Source of the DNA: Urechis unicinctus
Taxonomy: Eukaryota > Annelida > Polychaeta > Xenopneusta > Urechidae
NCBI GenBank assembly: GCA_034190875.2
Contig: CM067350.1
Coordinates: 25,803,456-25,867,455 of the forward strand
Direction of reading: 5' to 3'
Length of the DNA stretch: 64,000 bases
Positions 24,061-35,290 of this stretch are shown one piece after another (within the stretch, counting starts at the first letter, position 1; the number at the start of each line of letters is the position of its first letter). A model generated the notes under the pieces. The model was not told the DNA's origin and ran no database searches. It saw only the letters and a list, made by a program, of their open reading frames with translations. The translations under genes and the position numbers were made by a program.

Positions 24061-26560
24061 TTCACACGTTCATCAACTTTGGTATGAGGTCCTCATCAAG
24101 TACACAACTTAAATTTTGCCTCTAAATATAGTGCTGTATTGTTCTTAATACAATATGTTTATAATCAAGGTCTTGGTTGTAGCAGTGATAATAATAATGG
24201 ATGATGATTTTTTTTATAAATCACATATGGTGTTGTGAGGATAATATGGTACAGAGTTGAGGAAAATATCCCCACCTACAGACATGCATGCTTTTTTTCT
24301 AAGTAGAAGATCAACTGGATGTAAACTTGCAATATGGTCATATTATTTGCCTCATTCATTAGATTCATTCCCAAGTTTTGTAAAACCATGAAACTTTTGA
24401 CATATGAAAGAAATTTATCTACTGGCATTTTGTCGAGTTCAATGAACATTATGTGGCAAGTTTACATCTGGTTACTATGTTTGATGGATTTGATATAATG
24501 TGTGCTTCGGATTTGATGCAATATTCCAGAACCATGCAGTCATGCAATTGTATGATTGTAGGGTTGATTTCCATTATACTCTTCAGAAACAGGGTAATTA
24601 GTGTGACAATAGTTCACTTTGAAATTTGTGAAGCACTCATTATATAATTTGAATGATGCTATGATACATGCCCTCATCACATGCACAATTCAACTTTGGC
24701 CTCCATATCTAGTACCGTATTTCTCTTGATACAGTATTCAATCAATCATTGTACCATTATGGAAGAAGTTTAGATGATAAAGTTCAGTGGTTTTAAACGG
24801 TAGATCTGTTGTCATGCGGATAATACGGTACTACATAGAGAAAGTGTCCCACATACAGATATGCATGCTTTTATATTAGTGTAAGAATTACTGAGTGTAA
24901 ACTTGTAATTTGGTCCCTAAATTTGTCAAATTCAATGGAATTATTCCTAAGTTTTATTTAGTCATGTGACATGATACATATGAAAGAAAATTTATTTACT
25001 GGCCTGTTGCTGAGTTTACAAACAACATGTGACAAGTTTATACTCAGTTACTAGTATGTTTGATGGATTTTATATAATGCGTGCTTCAGATTTGATACAA
25101 TATTCCAGAACCCATGCAGACATGCAATTGTATGATTAAAGAGTTCATGTCCACTATACTCTTCAGAATCAGAGTAATTATTGTGAAATAAGATCAATTT
25201 CACTTTGAAATTTGTGAAGCACTCATTATACAATTTGAATGTTGCTATGTTACATGCCCTCATCACATGCACGATTCAACTTTGGCCTCCATATCTAGTA
25301 CCGTATTCTCCTTGATACAGTATTCAATCGGTGTCTTTATTGTAGCATTATGGAAGAAGTTTAGATGATAAAGTTCAGTGGTTTTAAACGGTAGATCTGT
25401 TGTCATGCGGATAATACGGTGCTACATCGAGAAAATATCCCACATACAGATATGCATGCTTTTAAATTAGTGTAAGAAGTACTGAGTGTAAACTTATAAT
25501 ATGTTCACTAAATTTGTCAAATTCAATGGAATGATTCCAAAGTTTTATTAAGTCATGTAACATGATACATATGAAAGGAAATTTATTTACTGGCCTGTGG
25601 CTGAGTTTACAAACATCATGTGACAAGTGTATACTCAGTTACTAGTATGTTTGATGGATTTTATATAATGCGTGCTTCGGATTTGATACAATATTCCAGA
25701 ACCATGCAGTCATGCAATTGTATGATTAAAGAGTTCATGTCCACTATACTCTTCAGAATCAGAGTAATTATTGTGAAATAAGATCAATTTCACTTTGAAA
25801 TTTGTGAAGCACTCATTATATAATTTGAATGTTGCTATGTTACATGCCCTCATCACATGCACAATTCATATTTGGCCTCCATATCTAGTACCGTATTCTC
25901 CCTGAGGAATGGTGGATGGTTTAATTAAGTGGATTTAGTGTCACAAGGATAATACGGTACTAAGTGATGTAAAATGTCCCACCAGCAGATATGCATGCTA
26001 TTCTTTACAATGTGATCAATAGGGTGTAAACTTGCAATTTGGTCTCGATATTTGTCTCAATTTTGAAAACTGTTCCCAAATTTAAATTTACTATGACAAT
26101 GCAAAAGGAAATATATTTACTGGCCTGGTGAAATGATCAACTGACTATATGTTGCAAGTTTATGCCTTTAGCTTTCACCTGCTTGATGGATATAATGGGT
26201 GCTTTTAGTTTGTTGCACTATTCAATAATCATGCAGTAATGTATGATTCTAGAATTGATGTGCATTATAATTGTTGTCAGAATCAGGATAGTGACTCTGA
26301 AACTATGCCAATTCAATTTTGAAATATCTAAAGCACTCATTATATTTTCATTTACTATGTCACATGCCCTCATCGCATTCACAATTCAACCCTGCCCTCC
26401 AGATATGTGTACCATATTACCTCAATACACTGTATAATAGGGGTCTATATCAAAGTAGTATGGAAGCTGTTGAAATAAAATTGAATGGTGATATATCTAG
26501 CTAATGTCAAGGTGATAATATGGTAAACTCATCACATCTTACAACCCCACAGTAAATACT
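24061..26560 (+). repeat. Second tandem family, four consecutive copies of ~520-590 bp
   Basis: The landmark GGCCTCCATAT (or its variant) recurs at 24698, 25284, 25874 and 26394, giving periods of 586, 590 and 520. TTTATTTACTGGC recurs at about 24991, 25582 and 26113. The middle copies are the most alike and the outer ones decay. No open frame is conserved across the copies. Confidence 0.75.
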
Positions 26561-27171
26561 CCAATCCAACTTGCAATAAGGGTGTTTATTCAGATTATAT
26601 TATTGTTATGGGATGGGGCTCTTGAATTGCATATAGATAGTATGGTTCAAGTAAACCATGATCTTCTAACACATATTACCATTGCACTATGCCAGGTTGA
26701 CTTATTCTAATCTCTTCTAAGTATAAAGAGCATACACTGATACACTGCCTCAGGGTGGGAGTGGGGGGGTTTCAAGGAGTCGCGCAAATTTCACAGTTGT
26801 TATACAAAACCCATAGGCGAAACGTGAAACACGCCGCCCGCATATAAACGAAGGACCAGAGCGATCTGCAACGTGACATCATTGTTACACCGCAGTGCTT
26901 TCCTTTCACATCGCCCTTATGGCAATTATGACAGTTTGTACAAAGTTTACGTGGGGAAATAAAATCTTAGTCAAAGAATCTGCGTCGATATGATATTCTT
27001 CCCAATTGCAATTTGTGAGCTTCATTCCTGAGCCAACAGTGCAGACCAAAAGTTTATTTGATCGTGGGAAAAAGCGATACTGCGAAGCAGAATGATGCTT
27101 CAATTGACTGTGCACAATATATTGCCGGCCTTCTTGTTTTCATCATTCTTACTTACCTCGAACATTGTGTA
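26561..27171. other. Apparently single-copy AT-rich DNA, nothing recognised
   Basis: A short G-run (GGGGGGG near 26765) and no repeat shared with the rest of the window. A 69-codon open frame on the minus strand (26906-27115) matches nothing I know and is near chance length. Confidence 0.4.
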
Positions 27172-27176
27172 TCATT

Positions 27177-27315
27177 CAGGGATGTGATTTGTCCGCGGAT
27201 TTCCGCGGATCCGATGACTCCAGTTTTGCTTCGCTTCGCCCCCTTTTTAAGCGGCCCCCAAACCCCTCGTCGAAATAATTTCAGCCCTTCAGCTGCCAGG
27301 GCAATCACATCCCTG
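27177..27315. mobile_element. 139-bp MITE with 13-bp perfect terminal inverted repeats
   Basis: The ends are CAGGGATGTGATT (27177-27189) and AATCACATCCCTG (27303-27315), exact reverse complements. They are flanked on both sides by TCATT (27172-27176 and 27316-27320), a likely 5-bp target duplication. The interior is more GC-rich than its surroundings and holds the word CCGCGGA twice. The CAGGG start recalls hAT-type ends, but hAT makes 8-bp duplications, so the superfamily is left open. Confidence 0.75.
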
Positions 27316-27320
27316 TCATT

Positions 27321-28076
27321 TCATAGAATGGTTTTTTGAGGTTTATGGATTCAAGAATTTCAGATTTGGGTTTATCAACCTGTTATACACAATAAGATGG
27401 CTAATGATAAAAATGAACTTGTTAACACCCTTTTGTATGCCACTCATATGGTTTAATCATTGATGTTTTGAAAGGAAACCTTAACCCATTAACTGCTTTT
27501 AATGACTTGAAATTCATAAATGTTATGATTCAGAGATGCCACCAAGGTTAAAGAGGGGTCCAGCCCCATATTTGGAACGAGGTTACCTAGTATGTTGCTT
27601 AGCAACCGCTCTTTGAGAACCAACAGTTTTTTAAAGTTTTTTTAGACTTTTACTCATTGCATGGCGCTATAATCTCTGAAAATAGATCCACCACCATTGT
27701 TGTTGTTGGAAATAGCCTTCGCGTACATATTGGTGTCATTTTTGTGGAATGTTGTGATGGATATAAAACAAATCTTGGTTATGATGATTTTATCTATGGC
27801 CCATCCCTACTGACTTGGCTGATGGTATATGACACATCTTTTATTGAAATATTCGTGAACATAGGGGTTGAGGTGTGGCAGTGAGGTTTCCCTTGAGGGT
27901 CCGGGCAACACATTCGCTGTTAAGTGAGGAGGAATACTCCCAACTTTGATTTGTATTATAGGGTATGTTTTGGGGACAAGTTACTAAATAGCTTGTGGGT
28001 GTAGCCCACAACTTTAACTGTGTTAAAGATAGTTTTGTAGAAACAAGCTGATCCCTGATTGCCTTATATTGGGCTG
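27321..28076. other. Non-repetitive AT-rich DNA with an X-box-like site
   Basis: No gene recognised. At 27594-27606 GTTGCTTAGCAAC is a near-consensus RFX X-box palindrome. Short open frames here have no recognisable content. Confidence 0.35.
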
Positions 28077-28108
28077 GAACCTCTCTTTTATTGATAAAAG
28101 AGAGGTTC
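28077..28108. repeat. Perfect 32-base palindrome (15-bp arms, 2-base centre)
   Basis: The left arm GAACCTCTCTTTTAT and the right arm ATAAAAGAGAGGTTC flank TG. The arms are exactly complementary. No copy was noticed elsewhere in the window. It could be a transposon-end hairpin or an inverted duplication. Confidence 0.7.
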
Positions 28109-29180
28109 AAGTCTATGAGACTGATCACCTAGTGAGTCCTATAAACCCGGCATGCTTTCAATTGACCATTGGCACCATATAATACAGGAGTGTTGGTGTG
28201 CCGTTAAGCCCTATACTCACTCAATGGACCATTTTATACCAGTGTATAAAAGTAAATAGTGTCAATGGCAAAAGATATTTGAGCAGTGGTAACTCACCAA
28301 ACTCCTTAATTACTTTGATGTTTAAAAGCTGCATTAAATCTTCATATTTCTTTTTTCGATTCTATAATTTACAGCACAGAGACAAGGCAAGAGTATGGAC
28401 CCATTAGTAGGGTAGAATATGCGAGTGATTGGGGGGACCTGATTACATAGACTTGAATGAACAGAATTGAAATATAATACAATAGTGTTGCAAATATGTC
28501 AACTCTTTCCTCCTCTTGCAACTTGTTGATAACAATAAAAAGTAACTAATTAATATATCTTGATTGAAAGACAACTATGGTAGTTGGTATGAATGTAAAT
28601 TCTATTCATTGACAGAGAGTGATATTTCAATATTATACTTGTATTAAACAGTTGCTGATTAAAATTGCTTGGACAGTGTAATGTGCTATGGCTTGTATCG
28701 GTGTCTTTTAGACACTGGCTTTGAGGGCTGATAACTTGAAAACTAGTATTGCTCTTTTTGGAAAAAGATATGTAATTGTTTGATGTATTTTGTCCAGGTT
28801 GCCTTTACCATATATATATGCTCCATTATCATTGTAGCTACCACATATGTAATATTCAGTTACTCTTAATATCATAAAGAAAAATTTAGTTGAGATGATA
28901 AAAATACAGAATCATCATAACAACAATCATAAAATTTTGTATTCACTATCATTTGTATTAATTAACAAAATGTTTGATTAAGTTGATATCATTTCATATG
29001 ATGGAACTAGTCAACACGACAACCCAAATGGATGAATTTAGTGGTACCATGTGTATTTCATATGATGAAACTTTTGGAATTATTGATAACATGTGTTTCC
29101 TTATTGTGATATCATAATGCTTAACAAAGTGTATTGTTTTGTCTGTGTACCAGGTGGATGTTCCTTGCCCTTTACCAATC
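28109..29180. other. Non-repetitive AT-rich DNA, no gene seen
   Basis: No long open frame, no similarity to the two satellite families, and no tRNA-like boxes noticed. Confidence 0.35.
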
Positions 29181-29319
29181 AAGTCTAAGTGCCTCGACTT
29201 TGTGTGTTTGTGTTTCTGTGTGTTCCTGTGGACTCCTGCTGCTGGGATCTGGTGTTCCCTGTGACTGGGCTCACAGTTCCCTTCATTGGGAATTCATGTA
29301 CACTAAGTCGGGGGATAAG

Positions 29320-29890
29320 TGCCCGCAAACCACGAACTTTGTGTGCTTGGTTTTGAACCCCACATTGTTCAGGAACTTGTGCGTTTGGTTTACACCCCAC
29401 ATATTCCACAAATTCCCAAGCACAGGGGGAATGAGCACCTGTGCAGATTAGGAACGTGTGCGTTTGGTTTATGCCCCACATTTTCCATAATTCCCAAGCA
29501 CACAAATTCCATCAATATCTTGAAAAAAAGTGAATCTATTGAAAAGCAATTACGAACTTGTGTGTTTGTTTTATACCCCACATTTTTCAGGAACTTGTGC
29601 GTTTGGTTAATACCCCATCTTTCCATAACTTCTTGAAAAAAGTGAAGGGGGAATGAGCATCAAATATTGAAAAAGTCAATCTGTTGAAAAGCAAACCACG
29701 AACTTTGTGTGCTTGGTTTTGTAACCCCACATTGTTCCGGAACTTGTGCGTTTGGTTTTATACCCCACATTTTCCACAAATTCCCAAGCACAGGGGGAAT
29801 GAGCATCTGTGCATATCTTGAAAAGTCAATCTGTTGAAAAGCAATCCTTGAACTTTGTGTGCTTGGTTTTGAACCCCACATTGTTCACCT
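29320..29890. repeat. Minisatellite built on GAACTTGTGCGTTTGGTTT..ACCCCACAT
   Basis: The core CCCCACAT or a close variant occurs about eight times (for example 29370, 29395, 29474, 29574, 29613, 29726, 29763, 29873). It alternates with AATTCCCAAGCACAGGGGGA and GTCAATCTGTTGAAAAGCAA. The larger unit is roughly 170 bases. Open frames on both strands (about 105 codons) are made of these repeats and do not look like a gene. Confidence 0.6.
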
Positions 29891-30119
29891 GTGAATATCT
29901 TGAAAATTACATGTTATTTTTATTATATGAAGAGATTTAATAAATTATATTGCTTATTGCTTGCAAAAGTTAAAAGCATATTTAATTTCTATAGTCTACA
30001 ATATATTGATATTTATTTTTAAGAGCTTGTCTTCATTGCATTGGTTATAATTTATTGTGAACATATTAAAGTTTGCTTTGTAGCATACTAATCATTGCGT
30101 CAATGCATAGTAGTCTTGA
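29891..30119. other. AT-rich DNA upstream of the Helentron, no feature seen
   Basis: Low-complexity AT-rich sequence between the minisatellite and the TCATARCG cluster. The Helentron 5' end may lie here, but I cannot place it. Confidence 0.3.
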
Positions 30120-30124
30120 ACGGT

Positions 30125-30291
30125 TCATAACGCAATTTAGATCATAACGTGTGGTAGAAGCCATCGCATCAGTTTGATCATAGCGTTGAAATTAGTAAGT
30201 CATAACGTTCTTTTATGTGACCTGTTCTATTCATCATAGCGTCATTCGGGTATTAGTCAACGTATTTCACTGGCTACATTGGATCATAGCG
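30125..30291 (+). promoter_or_regulatory. Cluster of six TCATARCG motifs upstream of the Helentron ORF
   Basis: The 8-mer TCATA(A/G)CG occurs at 30125, 30142, 30178, 30200, 30234 and 30284, all in the same orientation, within 167 bases of otherwise AT-rich leader. Related pieces (GTCAACG, GCGTCA) lie between them. Iterated short sites upstream of a Rep gene could be binding sites for Rep, for the STPR-like domain or for a host factor. This is inference; no known factor is assigned. Confidence 0.45.
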
Positions 30292-30429
30292 CAATCTGCT
30301 TCGTTCCATGTTGACAACTGAGACAACGTATTCTTGTTGATTTGACTTCTTTAAATTGTAATTATTTATTGAAATATATCGTTGCTTTGGTCGTTCAATC
30401 TGCTCATTGTACAGAACTCATAAGATTAG

Positions 30430-30436
30430 TATAAGA
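30430..30436 (+). promoter_or_regulatory. Possible TATA box of the Helentron gene
   Basis: TATAAGA lies about 65 bases upstream of the ATG at 30497 and downstream of the TCATARCG cluster. Position and sequence fit a core promoter, but AT-rich DNA gives such matches by chance. Confidence 0.3.
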
Positions 30437-30496
30437 GGACAACTTTACACACATCCTTGATTATACAACTGTATACTGTTTATTAAAGACTGTGAT

Positions 30497-30800
30497 ATGG
30501 GTAAATGTGGTAAAAAGAGTGCAGACCAAAAGAGAAAGGAACAGAAACTAAAGAGACAAGCAATCAAACAAACCAATGAAGGAATAGCCAAAGTTCAACC
30601 ATGTAAAAATAGAAATAAATATATGAAATCTTATATGAACCAATTAAGAAGTGAGGAGACATTTGAACAGAAACAAACTAAACTTGAATCTGCGAGGAGT
30701 CATATGGCTAAACTGAGATCAAATGAATCTAATGAACAGACACAAACTAGGCTTAAATCTACAAGAAGTTATAAGGCTGAACGAAGGTCAAATGAATCGA
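30497..30800 (+). CDS. Helentron protein, piece 1: basic N-terminus and first STPR-like 23-residue repeats
   Basis: The ATG at 30497 opens the long coding region. The first 50 residues are very basic (MGKCGKKSADQKRKEQ...). Then come 23-residue repeats of the form LRSNESNEQTQTRLESxRSH. The period and the R/E pattern match the STPR (score-and-three amino acid peptide repeat) DNA-binding fold known from silkworm FMBP-1 and seen in Helitron-like proteins. The frame is lost near 30799: the expected repeat codons ...GAATCTAATGAACAG appear as GAATCGATGAACAG, one base short. The reading then runs into a stop at 30830-30832, while the same repeats continue in the next piece. Confidence 0.8.
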
Positions 30801-32812
30801 TGAACAGACACGAACTAGACTTGAATCTGTGAGAAGTCATATGTCTGAACTAAGGTCAAATGAATCTAATGAACAGACTAGACTTGAATCTATGAGAAGT
30901 GAATCTGAACTGAGGTCAATGAATCTGATGAACAGACCCAAACTAGACTTGAATCTAAGATCAAATGAATCTGAATCAAATGAACAGACACGAACCAGAC
31001 TTGAATCTGTGAGAAGTCATATGGCTGAACTGAGATCAAATGAATCTAATGAACAGACCCAAACTAGACTTGAATCTGCGAAGAGTCATAAATCAGAACT
31101 GAGATCAAATGAATCAAATAAACAGACACAAACCAGACTTGCATCTGTGAGAAATAGAATGGGTGAACTCAGGTCAAATGAATCTGCTGAAAAAAGACAA
31201 ACAAGACTCTCATCTATGAGATCAAGTGTGGCAAAAGTGAGATCAAGTGAAACTCCAGATAAAAGACTCGAACGATTAGAAACACAGAGAGAATCAATGC
31301 AAGTCAGGAGACGTGTTAAGAAACAGGTCATACCAACATGCCAAGCTGTTGTTGAGCAATATCATAGGACTGTAAAGGATACTTGTGACTATGTCTGCAT
31401 CTGTTGTCATAGACTGTTGTACAGGGGGGCAGTTGTGGAATTTAAGGAAAAAAAATATGAGAAAATACCTGAAGCTTTGTTGAAAAGCATACTGAATCAT
31501 CGAATTGTATCAGCTGGAAATAAAGAGTGGATTTGTGAAACCTGCCAAAGGACAATAAAGCGTGGAAAGATGCCAGCACAATCAAAAGCTAACAAACTTC
31601 ACTTGGTGACTCCTCCAGTTGAACTAAATGATCTCAACACATTGGAAGTTAGATTGATCTCAAAGAGAATTCCATTCATGAAAATGGTTGGTTTGCCTCG
31701 AGGTAGACAACATGCGATTCATGGACCAGCAGTTAATGTTCCATCAAAAGTCGATGATGTTTGTCAACAATTTCCTCGATTGCCTTCTGAAATGCAAATG
31801 ATTCCATTGAAACTAAAACGCAGACTGAAGTACAAGTCCCACTACATGTATGAGTATGTTAGACCCTCAAAAGTCATGGATGCTCTGAGGTGGCTTAAAG
31901 CAAACAATGCCTTGTATAGTGATATTCACATCAATGATTCCTGGTCAGAAGATTCTGTCAAAGATAATGCAGATTTGTGGCAAGCAATGACAGAGTCGCG
32001 TTCAGATGATAATGGAGGTCACGAGTCAAATCCCGCAAAACAAAACTCTGAGAAAATGGAATGTAATGAGGTGGATTCAAACCCAAGAGAGTTTACTGAT
32101 GTGACACAAGGCATTGAAAGAATGGAAAGTGATGAGATGGAACCAGAATTATCAGCTTCAAATGCTGTGATGCAAAACTCAAACAGAGTAACAAATGATG
32201 AGATTGAATCAGAATTGGTTGTCACACAAAACCCAGAAAAAATGGAAACTGATGAGGCAGAATTAGAGTTGGCTGAGTATAATGTTGAAGCACGGGACAG
32301 GGGAAGATTGGACAATGATTTGATGGAATCTGATTTGCCTAGGAAAGAAACTGATTGTGAAACACGAGTGTCCATTGAAGAAGACAAAACCAAAGCAGCT
32401 TTATCCAGCTGTCAATGGGTAGGAAGGCATGTTGTCAACACAACTTCTAAGCAAACTAGTTTTGCCCTTCATGATGTACCAAGAGATGGCAATTGCTTGT
32501 TTGCATCTGTCTGTTATCATTTAGATACAAAGAGAGTTTTCACAACAACACCAACATTACTGAGACAACAATTAGCCAAGTATATGTCCCACCATTCAGA
32601 GAATTACAAAGAATTTGTATGTGCAAGAATTGAGACAGACAATGTCATGAATGCAGACACAGAACAACCAAGAGAATTAGACAATGCCATTGCCAATGTG
32701 ACTGATCAAAGAGACAGACAAGAAATACAATGGGTGACATATCTAGATGATCTAGAAAGTGGAAATCAATGGGGAGAACATATATCATTACAAGCCATGG
32801 CAGATATGTTTT
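30800..32812 (+). CDS. Helentron protein, piece 2: STPR-like repeats, Cys-rich/DUF6570-like region, acidic repeats, OTU N-part
   Basis: Counting codons from 30829, residues 1-160 hold about seven more 23-residue repeats. One of these, at 30919-30957, has a one-base loss rescued by a larger deletion. Cysteines CxCC (residues 190-193) and CxxC (236-239) suggest a metal site. Residues about 339-365 (YMYEYVRPSKVMDALRWLK) match the DUF6570-type region found in Helitron proteins. Residues about 395-505 are an acidic stretch with some five imperfect copies of a KMExDEAELEL-like unit. From residue 540 an OTU protease begins, with D553-G-N-C556 (catalytic Asp/Cys) and WGEHISLQAMADMF. The frame breaks in the T5 run at 32809-32813: four T would keep it open. 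OTU may process the polyprotein or act on ubiquitin; its role in Helentrons is not settled. Confidence 0.85.
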
Positions 32813-33716
32813 TCTCTTCATGTTGAAATACATAGATCAGAGCCAGACGAAATCATAACGTTATGTTCAAGACACAAATGTGAGCACATATTTCATCTAG
32901 CACTTCAGGGACAACACCACTATGATGCCCTTGAACCAGTCACTGTACAAAACATTACCTTGAACACAGGTTCTACAATGCAAAGTGCAAATGTACAATG
33001 TGATGAGTCAGAGAAAGAAAAAGCAGAGACTGTTGAAGATGACAGTGCTTTTGAAGATACTGCAGGTGTCTGTGGACTACCTTATGAGACAAGCATGATC
33101 AATACAAACCCTGACATGACATGCAAAGTGATCAACGTTGCTCCTGCTGAGTCCGGGAAACCAATGCCTCTGCTTACTGATCCAAATTTTGAAGAGCTAG
33201 CTAATCCTGACAAATATCCTGATGGTTTGAATGCTCTGTCTACAGAACGCACGGTCAAGTTACTTCCTCGCAAGTACTTTAACCAAAGACTTTTGGATTG
33301 TGATGGAAGGTTTGCTAAATCAATTGAATATCTACTCAGTGCTCAATACGCAGTAGAGAATGCACAAGTCCAAAGCATCATCAACCACGTAGTGTTCCGT
33401 AGAGCACAAGGCACTATGCATGGAGGAAAACCACTGACAGTTGGTGATGTGAAAAAATTTGATACTATTGGAAATTTTATCAAAGTTGACCATGCTTATC
33501 AAATTTTGAAGAATGTGAGAGGATCACCTGCATACTTTCAATCTCTTTATTATGATGTTCTGGCAATGGTTAGACAACTTGGAATTCCTACTTGGTTTTT
33601 CACTGTTTCTGCAGCAGATATGCAATGGCCCGACTTGATACAGAGTATAGCCCGTCAATATGGAAAGAAATTGAGTGACGATGATGTGAAAAACTATCTT
33701 TTGAGGAAAGAAGCAT
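32813..33716 (+). CDS. Helentron protein, piece 3: OTU C-part and Helitron-like N domain
   Basis: The piece continues directly from the OTU domain (SLHVEIHRS...). It supplies the expected histidine in HHYDAL (32915-32932), so Asp, Cys and His of the OTU triad are all present once the frame change is allowed for. After a polar linker the Helitron-like N domain starts near LLPRKYFNQRLLDCDGRFA and ends around IPTWFFTVSAADMQWPDL (33583-33630), a hallmark of Helitron Rep proteins. The frame changes near 33711-33722, just before the conserved NPV-ARHF motif, and is consistent with loss of one base. Confidence 0.85.
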
Positions 33717-35290
33717 GTGGTTGCGAACAAACCCTGTCACAGCTGCACGCCATTTTCAGTATAGACTGGAGGTATTATTCAGAGATGTTCTCAAATCAAA
33801 AGCACACCCAATTGGAGAAATTGTTGAGTATGCTATCAGAATAGAGTTTCAAGCCCGTGGCTCACCTCATGCACACACCTTATTGTGGGTCAAAAATGCT
33901 CCCAAACTCGATGAAAACTCTGATGAAGAAATCTGTGAGTTTGTTGAAAAACATATCTCAGTGTCAAAGGCCCAAATAGAAAACACAGATTATGTATCTA
34001 AGCTACAAAGTCACAAACACTCTGCTTCATGTCGTAGAAAGGGGAAATGCAGATTTGATTATCCTAAACCACCAAGCCCACAAACACTCATCGCAAGAGA
34101 ATCACAAGATGCAGATAAAATCAAAGAAGCAGAAACTGTGCTTGAAAAGGTCTATAAAGTGATGAGTGATAAAGAAACACCAGCAGACATTTCTCTGGAT
34201 GAATTGCTAGGGAAAGCCAATGTAAACACTGATGACTACATCAAAGCATTGAAAGTGTCAGAAAAAGGAACACACATTGTGTTACAACGTCAACCATGCG
34301 ACACCAACACCTCTCCTTTTAATCCAACCATCTTGCAAGCATTCCTGGCCAATACAGATTTGCAGTTTATTGTGGATGCATATGCATGTATCATGTACAT
34401 TTGTTCCTATGTGACAAAGAGTGAAAATGGCATGGGTCAGTTGTTGAAACAAGCAGCTAATGAGTACAAAGACAGAGAAGTGAGGGAAATGTTGAGATAT
34501 GTTGCATCCACATTTCTAAACCACAGAGAATTGAGTGCACAAGAAGCAGCGTACAGAATCCTGTCAATGCCCATGAGACGACTGAGCCGAAGGGTTATTT
34601 TTGTAGACACAAATCCTAAGGCAGAACGTAGTGCAGTTTTGAAACCAAATTATCAGCTGGAAAACAAAGAGGATTGTGATGAAGATATCTTTCAAAAGAA
34701 CATTGTGATCAGATATGGTGCTAGACCATTGGAACTTGAACACATGTGTCTCGCTGAATTTGCTAGCACCTACACTGTTTCACTTGTTGAAAGAGAATCT
34801 GATCAGGACGATTCTGTACCAGTTGTACTTGATGAAAATGATGAGTCAATACCACAAGAAAGACCTGAACTGCCCAAACGCATTGTGCTTGCAAACGGAA
34901 TGGGTCAAATGCACAGACGTAAATGTCAGGCTGTTATACGATTCAAAAAGTACCGTTCAGCAGATGATTCAAGCAACTTCTACAGAAGCAAGTTGATGCT
35001 ATTTGTACCATGGCGAAATGAAGATCGAGACTTGCTAGGCACTTACGGCGACTTCCGCACACACTATATTGCTAGGAAAGATGAATGCATGGCAATAGAA
35101 AGGCAGTTCACACAAAACATGGAATTGATTGACGAAGCTATTCATGAACATGCAGTCAATGGTCCACCAGTTCACATGTGGTCAAACATAGCTCCCCAAA
35201 CAGAACAACAAGATTCTGAAGACCGTGCTGAAGGTTTTGAATTAACAAGAGACATAGAACAGGAAGATCTTGATGCTAATGCTCAGCTAA
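33717..35290 (+). CDS. Helentron protein, piece 4: HUH Rep nuclease with two tyrosines
   Basis: The piece begins WLRTNPVTAARHFQYRL, the conserved lead-in to the Rep core. The HUH metal motif is H-A-H in RGSPHAHTLLW (33868-33876). A Cys/His cluster (HKHSASCRRKGKCRFDYP) follows. The catalytic pair is Y-ICS-Y with a following lysine (tyrosine codons at 34396 and 34408, YICSYVTK), as expected for a two-tyrosine Helitron Rep that nicks and rejoins single strands. All catalytic residues are intact. The C-terminal part (MGQMHRRKCQAVIRFKKYR) matches the Rep-helicase linker. The frame changes near 35285-35295, consistent with one extra base in CTAATTG. Confidence 0.88.

Noticed and set aside
24061-26560. 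CRISPR-like array
   Set aside because: The period is near 590 bp, without short constant repeats or unique spacers, and the genome is eukaryotic.
27058-27339. A 93-codon open frame
   Set aside because: It runs through the 139-bp MITE and depends on it for its length.
29134-29505. Open frames of about 105 codons on both strands
   Set aside because: They consist of minisatellite words and overlap each other on opposite strands.
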